The notes under the pieces: generated by a model
Seen by the model: the letters and a program-made list of their open reading frames with translations, nothing else
Database searches by the model: none
What the model was told of the DNA's origin: nothing
DNA from: Neobacillus ginsengisoli
GTDB lineage: Bacteria; Bacillota; Bacilli; Bacillales_B; DSM-18226
Length of the DNA stretch: 64,000 nt
Reading direction: 5' to 3'
Assembly: GCF_030813055.1 (NCBI RefSeq)
Contig: NZ_JAUSTW010000008.1
Span: 186,001 to 250,000 of the forward strand
Translations under genes and position numbers: made by a program
In this document: positions 27,583 to 35,937 of the stretch, in pieces
Layout of the letters: each line of letters starts with the position of its first letter
Position numbering within the stretch: position 1 is the first letter of the stretch

Positions 27583-27606
27583 AAAGGACCGAATCTCGGT
27601 CCTTTT
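27583..27606 (+). terminator. Terminator of the CwlO-like gene
   Basis: AAAGGACCGA and TCGGTCCTTT around ATC, with the T-run TTTTG. Confidence 0.8.
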
Positions 27607-27701
27607 GTTATTATTGATATGAAAGTTTTTGTAAATTTGCATTTATATTTTTCTTACTTGTTTGATCGTAATAACCATTTGTTCTTTTATCTTTTAATGG
27701 T

Positions 27702-28169
27702 TTATGTTAATCTCTTTTTATTTTCAAAAATGTATTGAAATCCATATAAGAAAAAAGCCTTGTAAAAGAAGTAAAGGAAGAATTGAAATGCATTAAGTCG
27801 AACTAATTTAAATAATTTTATCTTTGGAAATAAGCTTTTAGCTAAAAATGTAAATATTAATTGGAAAAGAGCATTTAGCATAATGAAGTTTTTGAAATGG
27901 CCGTATGTCCATTTTAATGACCATAAAGCCACCGCCAACATTGGACCTATTAAAAAAGGAAATTCATTATGAAAAAAAGAATGTGGTTTATTATAGAAAA
28001 ACCACCATTTACGTTTTTTTCCAATCGGAACATCAATACAATTTATTAAAAATACAAAGATAAAGGTTGGGAAAAATCTCTTTATACTTCGCCAATCCAA
28101 AAAAGATATTGATATCCATGAGAGTAATACCATTGTAATATTAAATAACCACTTATTTTTCATTAACAT
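27702..28169 (-). CDS. Hypothetical aromatic-rich membrane protein
   Basis: 155 residues with four or five hydrophobic segments and many Phe, Trp and Lys residues. A central 'GKKRKWWFFYNKPHSFFHNEFPFLIGP' stretch looks conserved in character. ATG at 28169 follows AAAAGGAAG at 7-base spacing. Small membrane proteins of this appearance occur across Bacillaceae without known function. It is monocistronic. Confidence 0.6.
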   Translation of the reverse strand: MLMKNKWLFNITMVLLSWISISFLDWRSIKRFFPTFIFVFLINCIDVPIGKKRKWWFFYNKPHSFFHNEFPFLIGPMLAVALWSLKWTYGHFKNFIMLNALFQLIFTFLAKSLFPKIKLFKLVRLNAFQFFLYFFYKAFFLYGFQYIFENKKRLT

Positions 28170-28268
28170 ATGTAAACTTCCTTTTTACTTTTTTTATTTA
28201 GAGTTGCTTTTTTTAAAAAAATTATTCATTTATGGTTATTTAATATAAGTTGCTTTTTCCACTAATGA

Positions 28269-28364
28269 AGCAGGTTAGCAGTTGAAGACGTCTTGATAGC
28301 TGGTGAAGAGGCTAAATTAAATTTCGATGAAGAAGAAGCCCATTACCTGTACATTAAGCAATAG
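28269..28364 (+). pseudogene. Short C-terminal coding remnant
   Basis: The frame reads LAVEDVLIAGEEAKLNFDEE and then EAHYLYIKQ before TAG at 28362-28364. It looks like a protein tail but has no start. AGAAGCCCA and TGGGCTTCT (about 28333-28378) form a stem overlapping its end. The rest of the 28170-28486 gap is empty. Confidence 0.25.
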
Positions 28365-28486
28365 AGGCTGGGCTTCTGCAATTTAGTTATGGTTATATTA
28401 AAAAATAGTAAGTTCTCCTTGTAAATTTGGAGTTCCGCCACCCTAGTAGGCGATGAAATACTTAAATATACTTTCTCACATTAAAT

Positions 28487-29317
28487 TTAAACTTCAGTCT
28501 CTTCTTGATAAGCAAGTATTTCTCTGTGTAGCTGTTCCCACTGTTCATATAGTTTAATAGCTGTCTGATAGTCATCGAAGTCTGATTCTAAATCATACTG
28601 TAATTTGTCTTTTAATTCACGGCATGCCCCTTCCCATTCCTCTAAGCTTTTTATATCAAAGAGGTTTGAAAACTTCGGTTTCATACTTTCCCAGTGATAA
28701 TAAATGTTATTACACCATTCCAACAAATCTTCACGGTATTGTTGCTGTTCTTCAATTTTCATCACATTATCAGATTCAACTTCAATCTCTTCTTGATAAT
28801 CAGCGTGAGCTTCTCTGTAGGGGCTTTCAATTGTCCGAAAATCACCGAAGTCTGCTTTAACATCATCCTGTAATTTCTCTTTTAATTTACGGTATGCCCC
28901 TTCCAATTCTTCTAAGCTTTTTAAATCTAATAATTTTGAATACCTCGGTTTCATACTTTCCCATTGATGATATATATCATTACACCATTCCAACAAATCC
29001 TTACGGTAATGTTGTTGTTCTTCATTTTTCATCCATCTTTCAGATTCAACGTCTATTTCTTTATAAGCATGAGCTTCTTTGTCTAGCTGCTCCCATTGTT
29101 CATATAGGTTTTTAGCTGTCTGATAATCATCGAGGTCCGCTTTTATATCATCCTGTAATTTCATTTTTAATTTGCCGCATGACTCTTCCCATTCTTCTAA
29201 GCTTTTTAAATCAAAAAGTTTTGAAAACCTCGGTTTCATACTTTCCCATTGATAATAAATGTTATTACACCATTCCAACAAATCTTCACAGTATTGTTGT
29301 TGTTCTTCAATTTTCAT
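28487..29317 (-). CDS. Protein of three tandem ~92-residue repeats (unknown family)
   Basis: 276 residues made entirely of three homologous units: residues 1-95, 96-185 and 186-276. Each opens MK(I/N)EEQQ and continues 'Y..DLLEWCN.IY..WESMKP..S.L.D.KSLEE.E....KLK.KLQ', then a variable acidic helix. Each unit retains its initial Met, as if three copies of one small gene had fused in frame. Predicted structure is helical, acidic and Trp-rich, with one conserved Cys (LLEWCN) per unit. No family is recognised. It is encoded alone beside decayed insertion elements. Confidence 0.65.
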   Translation of the reverse strand: MKIEEQQQYCEDLLEWCNNIYYQWESMKPRFSKLFDLKSLEEWEESCGKLKMKLQDDIKADLDDYQTAKNLYEQWEQLDKEAHAYKEIDVESERWMKNEEQQHYRKDLLEWCNDIYHQWESMKPRYSKLLDLKSLEELEGAYRKLKEKLQDDVKADFGDFRTIESPYREAHADYQEEIEVESDNVMKIEEQQQYREDLLEWCNNIYYHWESMKPKFSNLFDIKSLEEWEGACRELKDKLQYDLESDFDDYQTAIKLYEQWEQLHREILAYQEETEV

Positions 29318-29659
29318 GTCTATCCCTCACACAGGTAAATTTACTTTTTTCTATTTCCATTTTTAAGGTTTATTTCCTTTTCCCCCTCAAAAGATTAAAT
29401 CCATTTATTGTTTACGTTAAAAATGATAATCACATAAATTTAGAAAGAAAATGAGGGTCCATAGTGTAAGAAGTTAGCCCCCAGTGAACTATTTATATAG
29501 AGCCCTTATATAAAATTGGTAGCTGGAAGAGGTATGATTCCCAAAATCACTATATGCAAAGTGCCTTAACGGGTGATAGTCCAAATTCAAAGGATTTTTG
29601 GGGTAGTGGGCACACTTTTACCTTATCCTTTTCGGATTTAGCTTATTAAGGGAAAGTGC

Positions 29660-29720
29660 GCCATTGTTTTTTTAGTTATGAGGATACAAACTCGCCTTAG
29701 CTTGATGGTGATGGTGGCTA
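29660..29720 (+). mobile_element. Right-end remnant of an IS4-type element
   Basis: GCCTTAGCTTGATGGTGATG at 29694-29713 resembles the right inverted repeat at 44638-44660 (starting GCGTTAGCTTGATGGGCATG). The preceding T-run and 'AGTTATGAGGATAC' also resemble the right end of that element. It lies in 29318-29830, which has no intact gene. Confidence 0.4.
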
Positions 29721-29830
29721 ACCCCTATTGACTTTTTTGTAGGATATTATACATATTCGGCAACTTTTCTTCTGAAAGGAGAACAAGGACAGTTGTAAAA
29801 GAATAGTCTATCGTATGGTAAAATAGAAAA

Positions 29831-30286
29831 TTAAATGAAAAGGATGCTGCAAATGCCTGCGATTATTGGCGGACCAATACAAATAAATATTGTTGCTTGT
29901 AGAAGTTTGACAGCCGAAGGATTAAATCGTTGATTAAGTCCCTCAGGACTTATCAAGACACCTGTTAAAGATTCTAAAGAACTACATAGCTGAGGCAAGG
30001 AAGTACTCGCTACTTTTTGACTTAACCACACGCACAACGCTATCTCTTTCATAATTCTTCCAATAAGTCACCTAGATGCAACCATACCTAGTTTTTTTAA
30101 TTCATGTTTAATTTTACGAATACCATAGTTCTGGCGGCTTTTATGAAAAATTTCTACGATGGCAGCTGTAAGTTCTTCGCCAGAGTTGGATTGTTCTTTT
30201 GCTTCATAATAATAGGTGTACTTCTCGGTAATTGTAGGACGTCGCACATTGCTGATATCGAGTATTTGTCGATTATTTTTGATCAC
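29831..30286 (-). pseudogene. Chimeric remnant: IS3 OrfB N-terminus joined to IS4 transposase segment
   Basis: Upstream part (30286 to about 30048): YYYEAKEQ...EELTAAIVEIFHKSRQNYGIR and KIKHELKKLGMVASR, then a stop and LIGRIMKE, which is the helix-turn-helix end of an IS3-family (IS150-type) OrfB. From about 30045 leftward the frame continues as ALCVWLSQKVASTSLPQLCS, then LESLTGVLISPEGLNQRFNP, which is the N-terminal region of an IS4-family transposase. The two are joined within a few codons. Neither is functional. Confidence 0.7.
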
Positions 30287-30310
30287 ATTTACTTTCGTCC
30301 CATTATCAGC

Positions 30311-30345
30311 GCAGCTTGCTGAGCAAAGCCCCGTTAGTTGCCTTG
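30311..30345. repeat. Dispersed repeat core (degenerate)
   Basis: GAGCAAAGCCCCGTTAGTTG at 30321-30340 matches the CCCGTTAGTTG part of the family seen at 23291-23310. Confidence 0.3.
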
Positions 30346-30484
30346 ATTACAGCTTCGATTTGTAACTATTTTTCCAGAACTAATTTTTTAAATATGAAAG
30401 CAGTTCGTCAGCAGGGGCAAGTAAAGCCTAATGGATGAACTTCTTGACAGTATTTGAACTGAAAGATAAGATTAATTTAACAGA

Positions 30485-30522
30485 ACCCCACACGCCTCTT
30501 AACAATGCGGACCAAGTGGGGT
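30485..30522 (+). terminator. Hairpin in the 30287-30853 gap
   Basis: ACCCCAC (30485-30491) and GTGGGGT (30516-30522) with CATTTTATTT after. Between here and 30853 a short open stretch (about 30740-30960, [18 protein letters not shown] in one frame) overlaps the hydrolase 3' end and is not convincing. Confidence 0.4.
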
Positions 30523-30853
30523 CATTTTATTTCAAGGAGAAAATTAAATCGGAATCCGAAAATAATCTCCCTATATGATGCCTCCTACTACTTTAAAAGA
30601 ACAAGTAGAATTATATAAAAGTAGAAAAGTTCAGTTCTATTCCTTCATACGCATGATTTAAGTAAAAGCTCCCCATTTTTTAAATAATCCCCATCATTGA
30701 CAGTAATGTAAGGGAATCCGCCGTTTACCCGCATATTACTAATTGATCGTGGACATCCTTGTTCAGGCAGAAAAAAAATATTTGAGGTTCGGGAAATTGA
30801 ATCTGATATTTTGTTTATTCGAAATTATTTAAATAACACCCTCTTTGTCTCTG

Positions 30854-32599
30854 TTAAGATTTCTTCATTGGAACAATTGGTAAAATTAGATGTGAAGGAT
30901 ATTGTTCATTATGATAAATGGTTTGTTTTGCCTTTATTGTTTTACTGCTCTCATTTAAGGATTCTCCCGTATTTGGATTAGGTAAATATTGAGGAAAACT
31001 GCTCGAAGATATTTCAAGTGTGATTCGATGACCTGTGAGAAACACATTGCTTATTGCCCAAAGATCGATATCAAACTCAACCACTTCACCCTTCAATTCT
31101 TTTTCAGGACGGAAACCGTTCCGATATTTGGAATTCACTATTCCTTCTGCTAAAATCAATGCCTTGCCATTCGGCGCCTTATCGACGAGCTTTGCTGTAA
31201 AATCTGTATCCTTAGCATCGGAAGAAGCCCACAGCTTCATTTTCACAGGACCTGTTACTTCCACTGAATCGGTTAAAGGCTCAGTCGAATAGACGAGCAC
31301 ATCTAGCCGTTCCTCAATCTCGCGTTGATTAAACGGTCCCATTGTCAACGGGCCAGCAAACAAGGTACGTCCTCCTTTTGTTGGTACAGGATTTTTAGGA
31401 TCATATATAAAGGAATCCGGATTCTCATCTACAGGAGGAATCATCAAAAGTAAGCCAGCACCGTTTTTCGTATTGGCTTTCCCACAGCTATGCAAATAGA
31501 AATTGGTGTATTGGGTACGTTTAAGCGGCCATTCAAGTTCATCACGCCATTGGTTGATGCCCATGACAAAAATTTTAACCGGAGGTTCTGTTTCCAAACC
31601 GGTATCGATTCCTTTTAACCAATGATTAAACCAGCGTATATGGAGATCAGTTATATCTTGTTCGAGATCAATCCAATCACCCGATGCATGGACGCCAAAG
31701 TAGGATTCTCCCTGGACGGAGGCAAAATATCCATGCCCCCATGGCCCGACAATCAGCTTCTGATGATGTCCTGCTTTAGCCATTTCCATATAATTCGTTA
31801 AGGTCGGACCGATAAAGCAATCATACCAGCCGCCTAAATGATAGGCCGGAATCTGCAAGTCTTCATATTTATCGGCAATGCTCGACTGCTTCCAGTAATC
31901 TTCATCTTCAGGCGGATGGGACAATTCCTCAAAAAAATAGCCGGCAACTTCCAGTTCCATTAATGGAGGCCATTTATTAACCGGGGTAAACCGGTATAAA
32001 TCTCCCATTCTATTAAGATAATCGGCAAGCTTTCGCATGGCTTCCTTTCTTTCCTCGGGTTTAGCGTATTTTCGCCTCAATAAATCTGGCACGATCGATT
32101 CGAGTGTCCAGGTTTCCGTTAACCCCGGCAGGTAAGCGCCATTACGGTAAGAAACACCGGTTCTTTGATCATTCAACGTCATAGCAGGGAAAATGGCCGC
32201 CAAATGTGGTGGCTTTTTCGTTGCAGCCAAGAGTTGTGTATATCCATAATACGACAAACCGAACATGCCTACTTTACCTATTGAATAAGGAAGTGATGCT
32301 GCCCATTCTATCGTATCATATCCATCATCAGCTTCCTGTCTGAAGGAGCGAAATTCTCCCTCTGACTGAAAGCGGCCTCTCACATCTTGAATTATAACGA
32401 CAAATTCATTTTCAACAAGACGGTTCGTATCCAAATAGCGGTGGGAGTAATACGGATGATCTTTACTGTAAGGAAGTCTTGTTACCAAAACCGGAAATTT
32501 CCCTTCCCTATTGGGCCGGTAAATATCCGCATAAAGAATAACGCCATCGCGCATCATACACGGGACGTTTTTTTCAACTATAATTTGAAACGGTTTCAT
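30854..32599 (-). CDS. CocE/NonD family alpha/beta hydrolase
   Basis: 581 residues from ATG at 32599 (the GTG at 32611 lies in the GTGGGGG site). The N-terminal alpha/beta-hydrolase domain has the nucleophile elbow GLSYYG (Ser about 116), the acid in GGWYDCF and the His in GPWGHG. A helical cap and a C-terminal jelly-roll (X-Pro dipeptidyl-peptidase C-terminal domain, about 330-570) follow. The family hydrolyses esters, acyl-amino acids or X-Pro peptides. It is cytoplasmic, with no signal peptide. It lies downstream of the NCS1 permease and the oxygenase cluster on the same strand. It may release the cluster's substrate from an ester or amide, but this is inference. Confidence 0.85.
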   Translation of the reverse strand: MKPFQIIVEKNVPCMMRDGVILYADIYRPNREGKFPVLVTRLPYSKDHPYYSHRYLDTNRLVENEFVVIIQDVRGRFQSEGEFRSFRQEADDGYDTIEWAASLPYSIGKVGMFGLSYYGYTQLLAATKKPPHLAAIFPAMTLNDQRTGVSYRNGAYLPGLTETWTLESIVPDLLRRKYAKPEERKEAMRKLADYLNRMGDLYRFTPVNKWPPLMELEVAGYFFEELSHPPEDEDYWKQSSIADKYEDLQIPAYHLGGWYDCFIGPTLTNYMEMAKAGHHQKLIVGPWGHGYFASVQGESYFGVHASGDWIDLEQDITDLHIRWFNHWLKGIDTGLETEPPVKIFVMGINQWRDELEWPLKRTQYTNFYLHSCGKANTKNGAGLLLMIPPVDENPDSFIYDPKNPVPTKGGRTLFAGPLTMGPFNQREIEERLDVLVYSTEPLTDSVEVTGPVKMKLWASSDAKDTDFTAKLVDKAPNGKALILAEGIVNSKYRNGFRPEKELKGEVVEFDIDLWAISNVFLTGHRITLEISSSSFPQYLPNPNTGESLNESSKTIKAKQTIYHNEQYPSHLILPIVPMKKS

Positions 32600-32754
32600 T
32601 ATAACCCCCACTTTCTTGCGGTTTTGTTTTAAAACTTGTTCTGACCAAAAAATACAATCACAAAAGTCGATAAGCCTCAGGGGAAAATAGTATATTTTAA
32701 TGGTTACTGGCTCGTTTCCGTTTCTATTTATTCATTGTTATTCGGCTTCATTTG

Positions 32755-32973
32755 TTAATAAATATTTTTTGAAAGAAGCGTTGCTACTTTCAGGATCAGT
32801 AAAAAACAAGAAATAGGGGCAGCAAGCAATCCTGCAGCCCCAATCACGCATACTAACTAAGTTGGAAGCAAGTCATTGCCAATTTTTTTCACAAAGCCAA
32901 GTCCGATGCTGTGCGGCCACATATATTGACCTAATGTAATCGTTATACAAGCGGAACCATACCAAGAAATACT
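32755..32973 (-). pseudogene. Degenerate membrane transporter fragment
   Basis: The leftward frame reads SWYGSACITITLGQYMWPHS, then IGLGFVKKIGNDLLPT, an in-frame TAG, and LVCVIGAAGLLAAPISCFLL. The 'G.YMWPH' stretch recalls sodium:solute symporters, but the assignment is tentative. It fills the gap between the permease and hydrolase genes and may be a former transporter of the same cluster. Confidence 0.4.
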
Positions 32974-33013
32974 CTATTTAATATTTCATTGAAATTTATA
33001 AAATGTGACAATA

Positions 33014-33041
33014 AAAATGCTGAAATATGAATGAGCATTTT
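33014..33041 (-). terminator. Terminator of the NCS1 permease gene
   Basis: AAAATGCT and AGCATTTT arms; read leftward the second arm runs into TTTTTATT. Confidence 0.65.
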
Positions 33042-33110
33042 AAAAGTCGTCTCTTATCAGCGCAAAAAGTTTTTCAGTACTATTTTTGGGGTAGTGGCAG
33101 AGCACCCAGG

Positions 33111-34517
33111 TTAATGATTGACAATTTTTTTTGCCGCATAGATGCGCTCAATTTCTTGAAGTTCACCTGTCGCTGTCAATTTGGCTTTCATCCCGTAATA
33201 GTAGAGGACGGCTGGTAAGATTAAGGCAACGGACCATGAAATGTCAGCGTGACCGATGGCTTTCGATATGGGTCCTTCATATATTCCCTCGACATTCATG
33301 AAGGGAATTTGTGCCACGACGCTGATAAGGTATGTGCCAATACAAGTCCAGTTGAATTTTCCGTATTTGCCGTTTACATCAAAAATATCTTTGATACTAT
33401 AATTCCCACGACGAAGGAGGTAGTAATCGACTAAGTTGATCGCACTCCACGGCACCATGATGTACTGAAGCAATAACATGAAATCATTCATGATGGTCAC
33501 AAGGTTGCCTTGACCAACGATGCCGATACATGTTGCAATTATCGTGCAGATTGCCAGGATGGCAAACCGTTTGGATGGTGTCACTTTGATTTTCGTGAAA
33601 GGCTCAATTGATGTAACAGTCGCCATGAATGCACAGTAGAGGTTCAGCACGTTAACACCAAGGATCCCTAGAACGATGACGATATAGACGATCGGTGCCA
33701 AACTGTGACCGACCAAGTTTGCAAGAAATCCAGTCGGATCAATCCCGAACTTGGAGGAAGATGCGATAAGGATGACGCCCAGCGCCATCGTCCATCCTGT
33801 CCCGAGAACACCACCTGCATATGTCCAGCCAAACGTTGCTCGTGGCGATGTGTTGCTTGGTAAGTACCGAGAGTAATCGGCGACGTATGGTGCGTATGTC
33901 AACAACCAAGTGGTGCAAACACTTAGTGCCATCAAAAACGGCCCAACTTTAAAACCGGAAACCGACCAACTATGTGCGGGCAACGGAAGTCGTAAAGCTT
34001 CGACAGTGATAACGATGAAAACGATCGCAAAGATAATTGCGAAATATTTCTCAATTGCATGGATAAGGTCATATCCATAAGTTGTGACAATCAAAGTGAC
34101 ACCGTTAAGTACGACCATTGCAAGCCATACGGGAACTGCAGGGAAAGCACTATGGATGGCCTGTGCACCGAGTAAACCACTATAATATACTGATCCGATG
34201 TACATTACCATGACGAGTATCAATGGCAAGATAGCGCCGATGACACCAAATTGTGCTCTGCTTTGAATCATTTGAGGTATGCCAAGCTTCGGGCCTTGGG
34301 CAGAGTGTGTCGCCATAAACAATCCGCCAATCAAGTTGCCTAGAATCACCGCAGTGAGCGCCCAGAATACGTTCAGACCAAGTGATATGGCAACAGCTCC
34401 GGTAATAACCGGTGTAAGCTGCATGTTACCACTAAACCAAATATTAAATAAATCCCGTGCTTTGCCGTGCCGTTCCGAGTCCGGTATATAATCAATACTA
34501 CGTTGTTCTACTTTCAT
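33111..34517 (-). CDS. NCS1-family nucleobase/cation symporter-type permease
   Basis: 468 residues, 12 helices. The opening 'DLFNIWFSGNMQLTPVITGAVAISLGLNVFWA' and 'GPKLGIPQMIQSRAQFGVIGAILP' blocks are NCS1 signatures (cytosine, allantoin, hydantoin and HMP carriers). The usual substrates are nitrogenous heterocycles. It lies 337 bases downstream of the three-gene oxygenase cluster, on the same strand, behind a strong hairpin (34771-34805). It may therefore import the cluster's substrate or be separately expressed. A typical betaine/carnitine carrier (BCCT or ABC) is absent, which weakens a carnitine-only reading of the locus. Confidence 0.82.
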   Translation of the reverse strand: MKVEQRSIDYIPDSERHGKARDLFNIWFSGNMQLTPVITGAVAISLGLNVFWALTAVILGNLIGGLFMATHSAQGPKLGIPQMIQSRAQFGVIGAILPLILVMVMYIGSVYYSGLLGAQAIHSAFPAVPVWLAMVVLNGVTLIVTTYGYDLIHAIEKYFAIIFAIVFIVITVEALRLPLPAHSWSVSGFKVGPFLMALSVCTTWLLTYAPYVADYSRYLPSNTSPRATFGWTYAGGVLGTGWTMALGVILIASSSKFGIDPTGFLANLVGHSLAPIVYIVIVLGILGVNVLNLYCAFMATVTSIEPFTKIKVTPSKRFAILAICTIIATCIGIVGQGNLVTIMNDFMLLLQYIMVPWSAINLVDYYLLRRGNYSIKDIFDVNGKYGKFNWTCIGTYLISVVAQIPFMNVEGIYEGPISKAIGHADISWSVALILPAVLYYYGMKAKLTATGELQEIERIYAAKKIVNH

Positions 34518-34770
34518 TAATAGCCCCTACCTCTCATTTTTCTCATGTTTTATTTGAGTGCAGTTGTACCATTTTGTGGAAGTGTTGCAACCCGTGTTCT
34601 GTCTAACTCCGCGTTTGGTTGTGAAGTTTGGTGTTGCTGTTGTTGGTTGTTCTGTTGTCCTGTTACTTGCTTTTTCTTTTTTAATTTTGCAATTTTCAGA
34701 ATTTAACATTTCGATTGTGGCTTTAATTGTTCAGCTTCCGCATTATCTGATAATTCAACTTGGAAAAGTC

Positions 34771-34805
34771 CCCCTTCTTTTAATTGAAAAACCGAAAAGA
34801 AGGGG
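34771..34805. terminator. Strong inverted repeat between dehydrogenase and permease genes
   Basis: CCCCTTCTTTT (34771-34781) and AAAAGAAGGGG (34795-34805) pair perfectly over 11 bases. Read leftward only a short T-run follows, so partial termination is likely. The leftward strand of 34590-34665 is unusually A/C-rich and G-poor. No gene is assigned in 34518-34854; the frame at 34558-34809 has no ribosome binding site. Confidence 0.55.
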
Positions 34806-34854
34806 ATAAAATCGATAAATTTCGTTACCATTTTCCTCCAAATAGAAATGAACA

Positions 34855-35937
34855 TTAAGCCTTTATTGAAGCAAGCGATTGAATAATCTCTGCTGCGCGA
34901 TCCCCGACTTCGGAAGTAGTGGCTTTTCCCTTCATATCATGGGTTAATACCTTCCCTTCCACAAGCACTTCCTCGATAGCCTTCAGCACGAGTTTCCCAT
35001 AATGTTCATATCCTAAAAAGTCTAGCAGCTGGCTGGCAGACCAAATCGCCGCCAAAGGATTGGCCAGGCCTTTACCCGCAATATCTGGGGCAGATCCGTG
35101 AATCGGTTCAAACATCGATGGATATTTTCTCTCCGGATTGATATTCGCCCCTGCTGCAAGCCCAATCCCCCCGGCCAAGGCCGCACCTAAATCGGTTAAA
35201 ATATCACCAAATAAATTTGAAGTAACCACGACTTCAAATCGCTTAGGATCGGTAATCATTAGCATCGCTGCAGCATCTACGAGATAGGACGCTGTTTTCA
35301 CATCCGGGTACTCCTTGCTCACTTCAGCAAAGATCTGATCCCAGAAAACCATTGAATAATTCAAGGCGTTTCCTTTACTAATGCTCGTTAGAGATTTACC
35401 TTCCCTTTTAGCCGTTTCAAACGCATAGCGGATGACACGTTCCGTTCCTTTTCGGGAAAAGACACCTGTTTGCAGGACAACTTCGTTCTCCTGGCCTTTA
35501 AATAACCAATCTCCTGCACCTGCATATTCACCTTCACTATTTTCACGGATAAACAGCATATCCACTTCTTCCCGTTTCACGTCCTTCAATGGGCATGTTG
35601 CACCTTTTATTAACTTGATTGGACGTATATTAATGTATTGGTCAAAGCCTTTTCTAATCTTTAGAAGTAAATCCCATAATGAAATATGATCAGGAACTCC
35701 TGGATAACCAACAGCACCGAGGAAAATCGCATCAAATGTTTGCAATTTTTCAATCCCATCTTCATCCATCATCACACCATGCTTAGTGTAATACTCACAA
35801 CCCCATGGAAAGTATGTGTATTCGAACTGGAGAGAATTGTCCAATTCGGCTATTTTATTTAAAACCTTTATTCCTTCCTGGAGAACTTCTTGTCCAATCC
35901 CATCTCCAGGAATAACGGCAATTTTATAGGTGCTCAT
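34855..35937 (-). CDS. ttuC: Tartrate/D-malate dehydrogenase-type decarboxylating dehydrogenase (TtuC/DmlA family)
   Basis: 360 residues from ATG at 35937, whose A is the last base of the upstream stop (TAATG), so translation is coupled. A beta-decarboxylating NAD-dependent dehydrogenase: IAVIPGDGIGQEV at the N-terminus, 'LFIRENSEGEYAGAG', the catalytic Tyr/Lys region, 'DAAAMLMI' and 'FGDILTDLGAALAGGIGLAAGANI', and the NAD-site 'EPIHGSAPDIAGKGLANP'. TtuC/YeaU members oxidise D-malate to pyruvate and CO2, or act on tartrate. Following a Rieske oxygenase and an aldehyde dehydrogenase, a D-malate role is the most economical reading. Confidence 0.85.
   Translation of the reverse strand: MSTYKIAVIPGDGIGQEVLQEGIKVLNKIAELDNSLQFEYTYFPWGCEYYTKHGVMMDEDGIEKLQTFDAIFLGAVGYPGVPDHISLWDLLLKIRKGFDQYINIRPIKLIKGATCPLKDVKREEVDMLFIRENSEGEYAGAGDWLFKGQENEVVLQTGVFSRKGTERVIRYAFETAKREGKSLTSISKGNALNYSMVFWDQIFAEVSKEYPDVKTASYLVDAAAMLMITDPKRFEVVVTSNLFGDILTDLGAALAGGIGLAAGANINPERKYPSMFEPIHGSAPDIAGKGLANPLAAIWSASQLLDFLGYEHYGKLVLKAIEEVLVEGKVLTHDMKGKATTSEVGDRAAEIIQSLASIKA

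Noticed and set aside
34558..34809. 83-codon rightward hydrophobic frame
   Set aside because: Opposes the operon, has no ribosome binding site, and ends inside an inverted repeat; the hydrophobicity follows from the T-rich strand.
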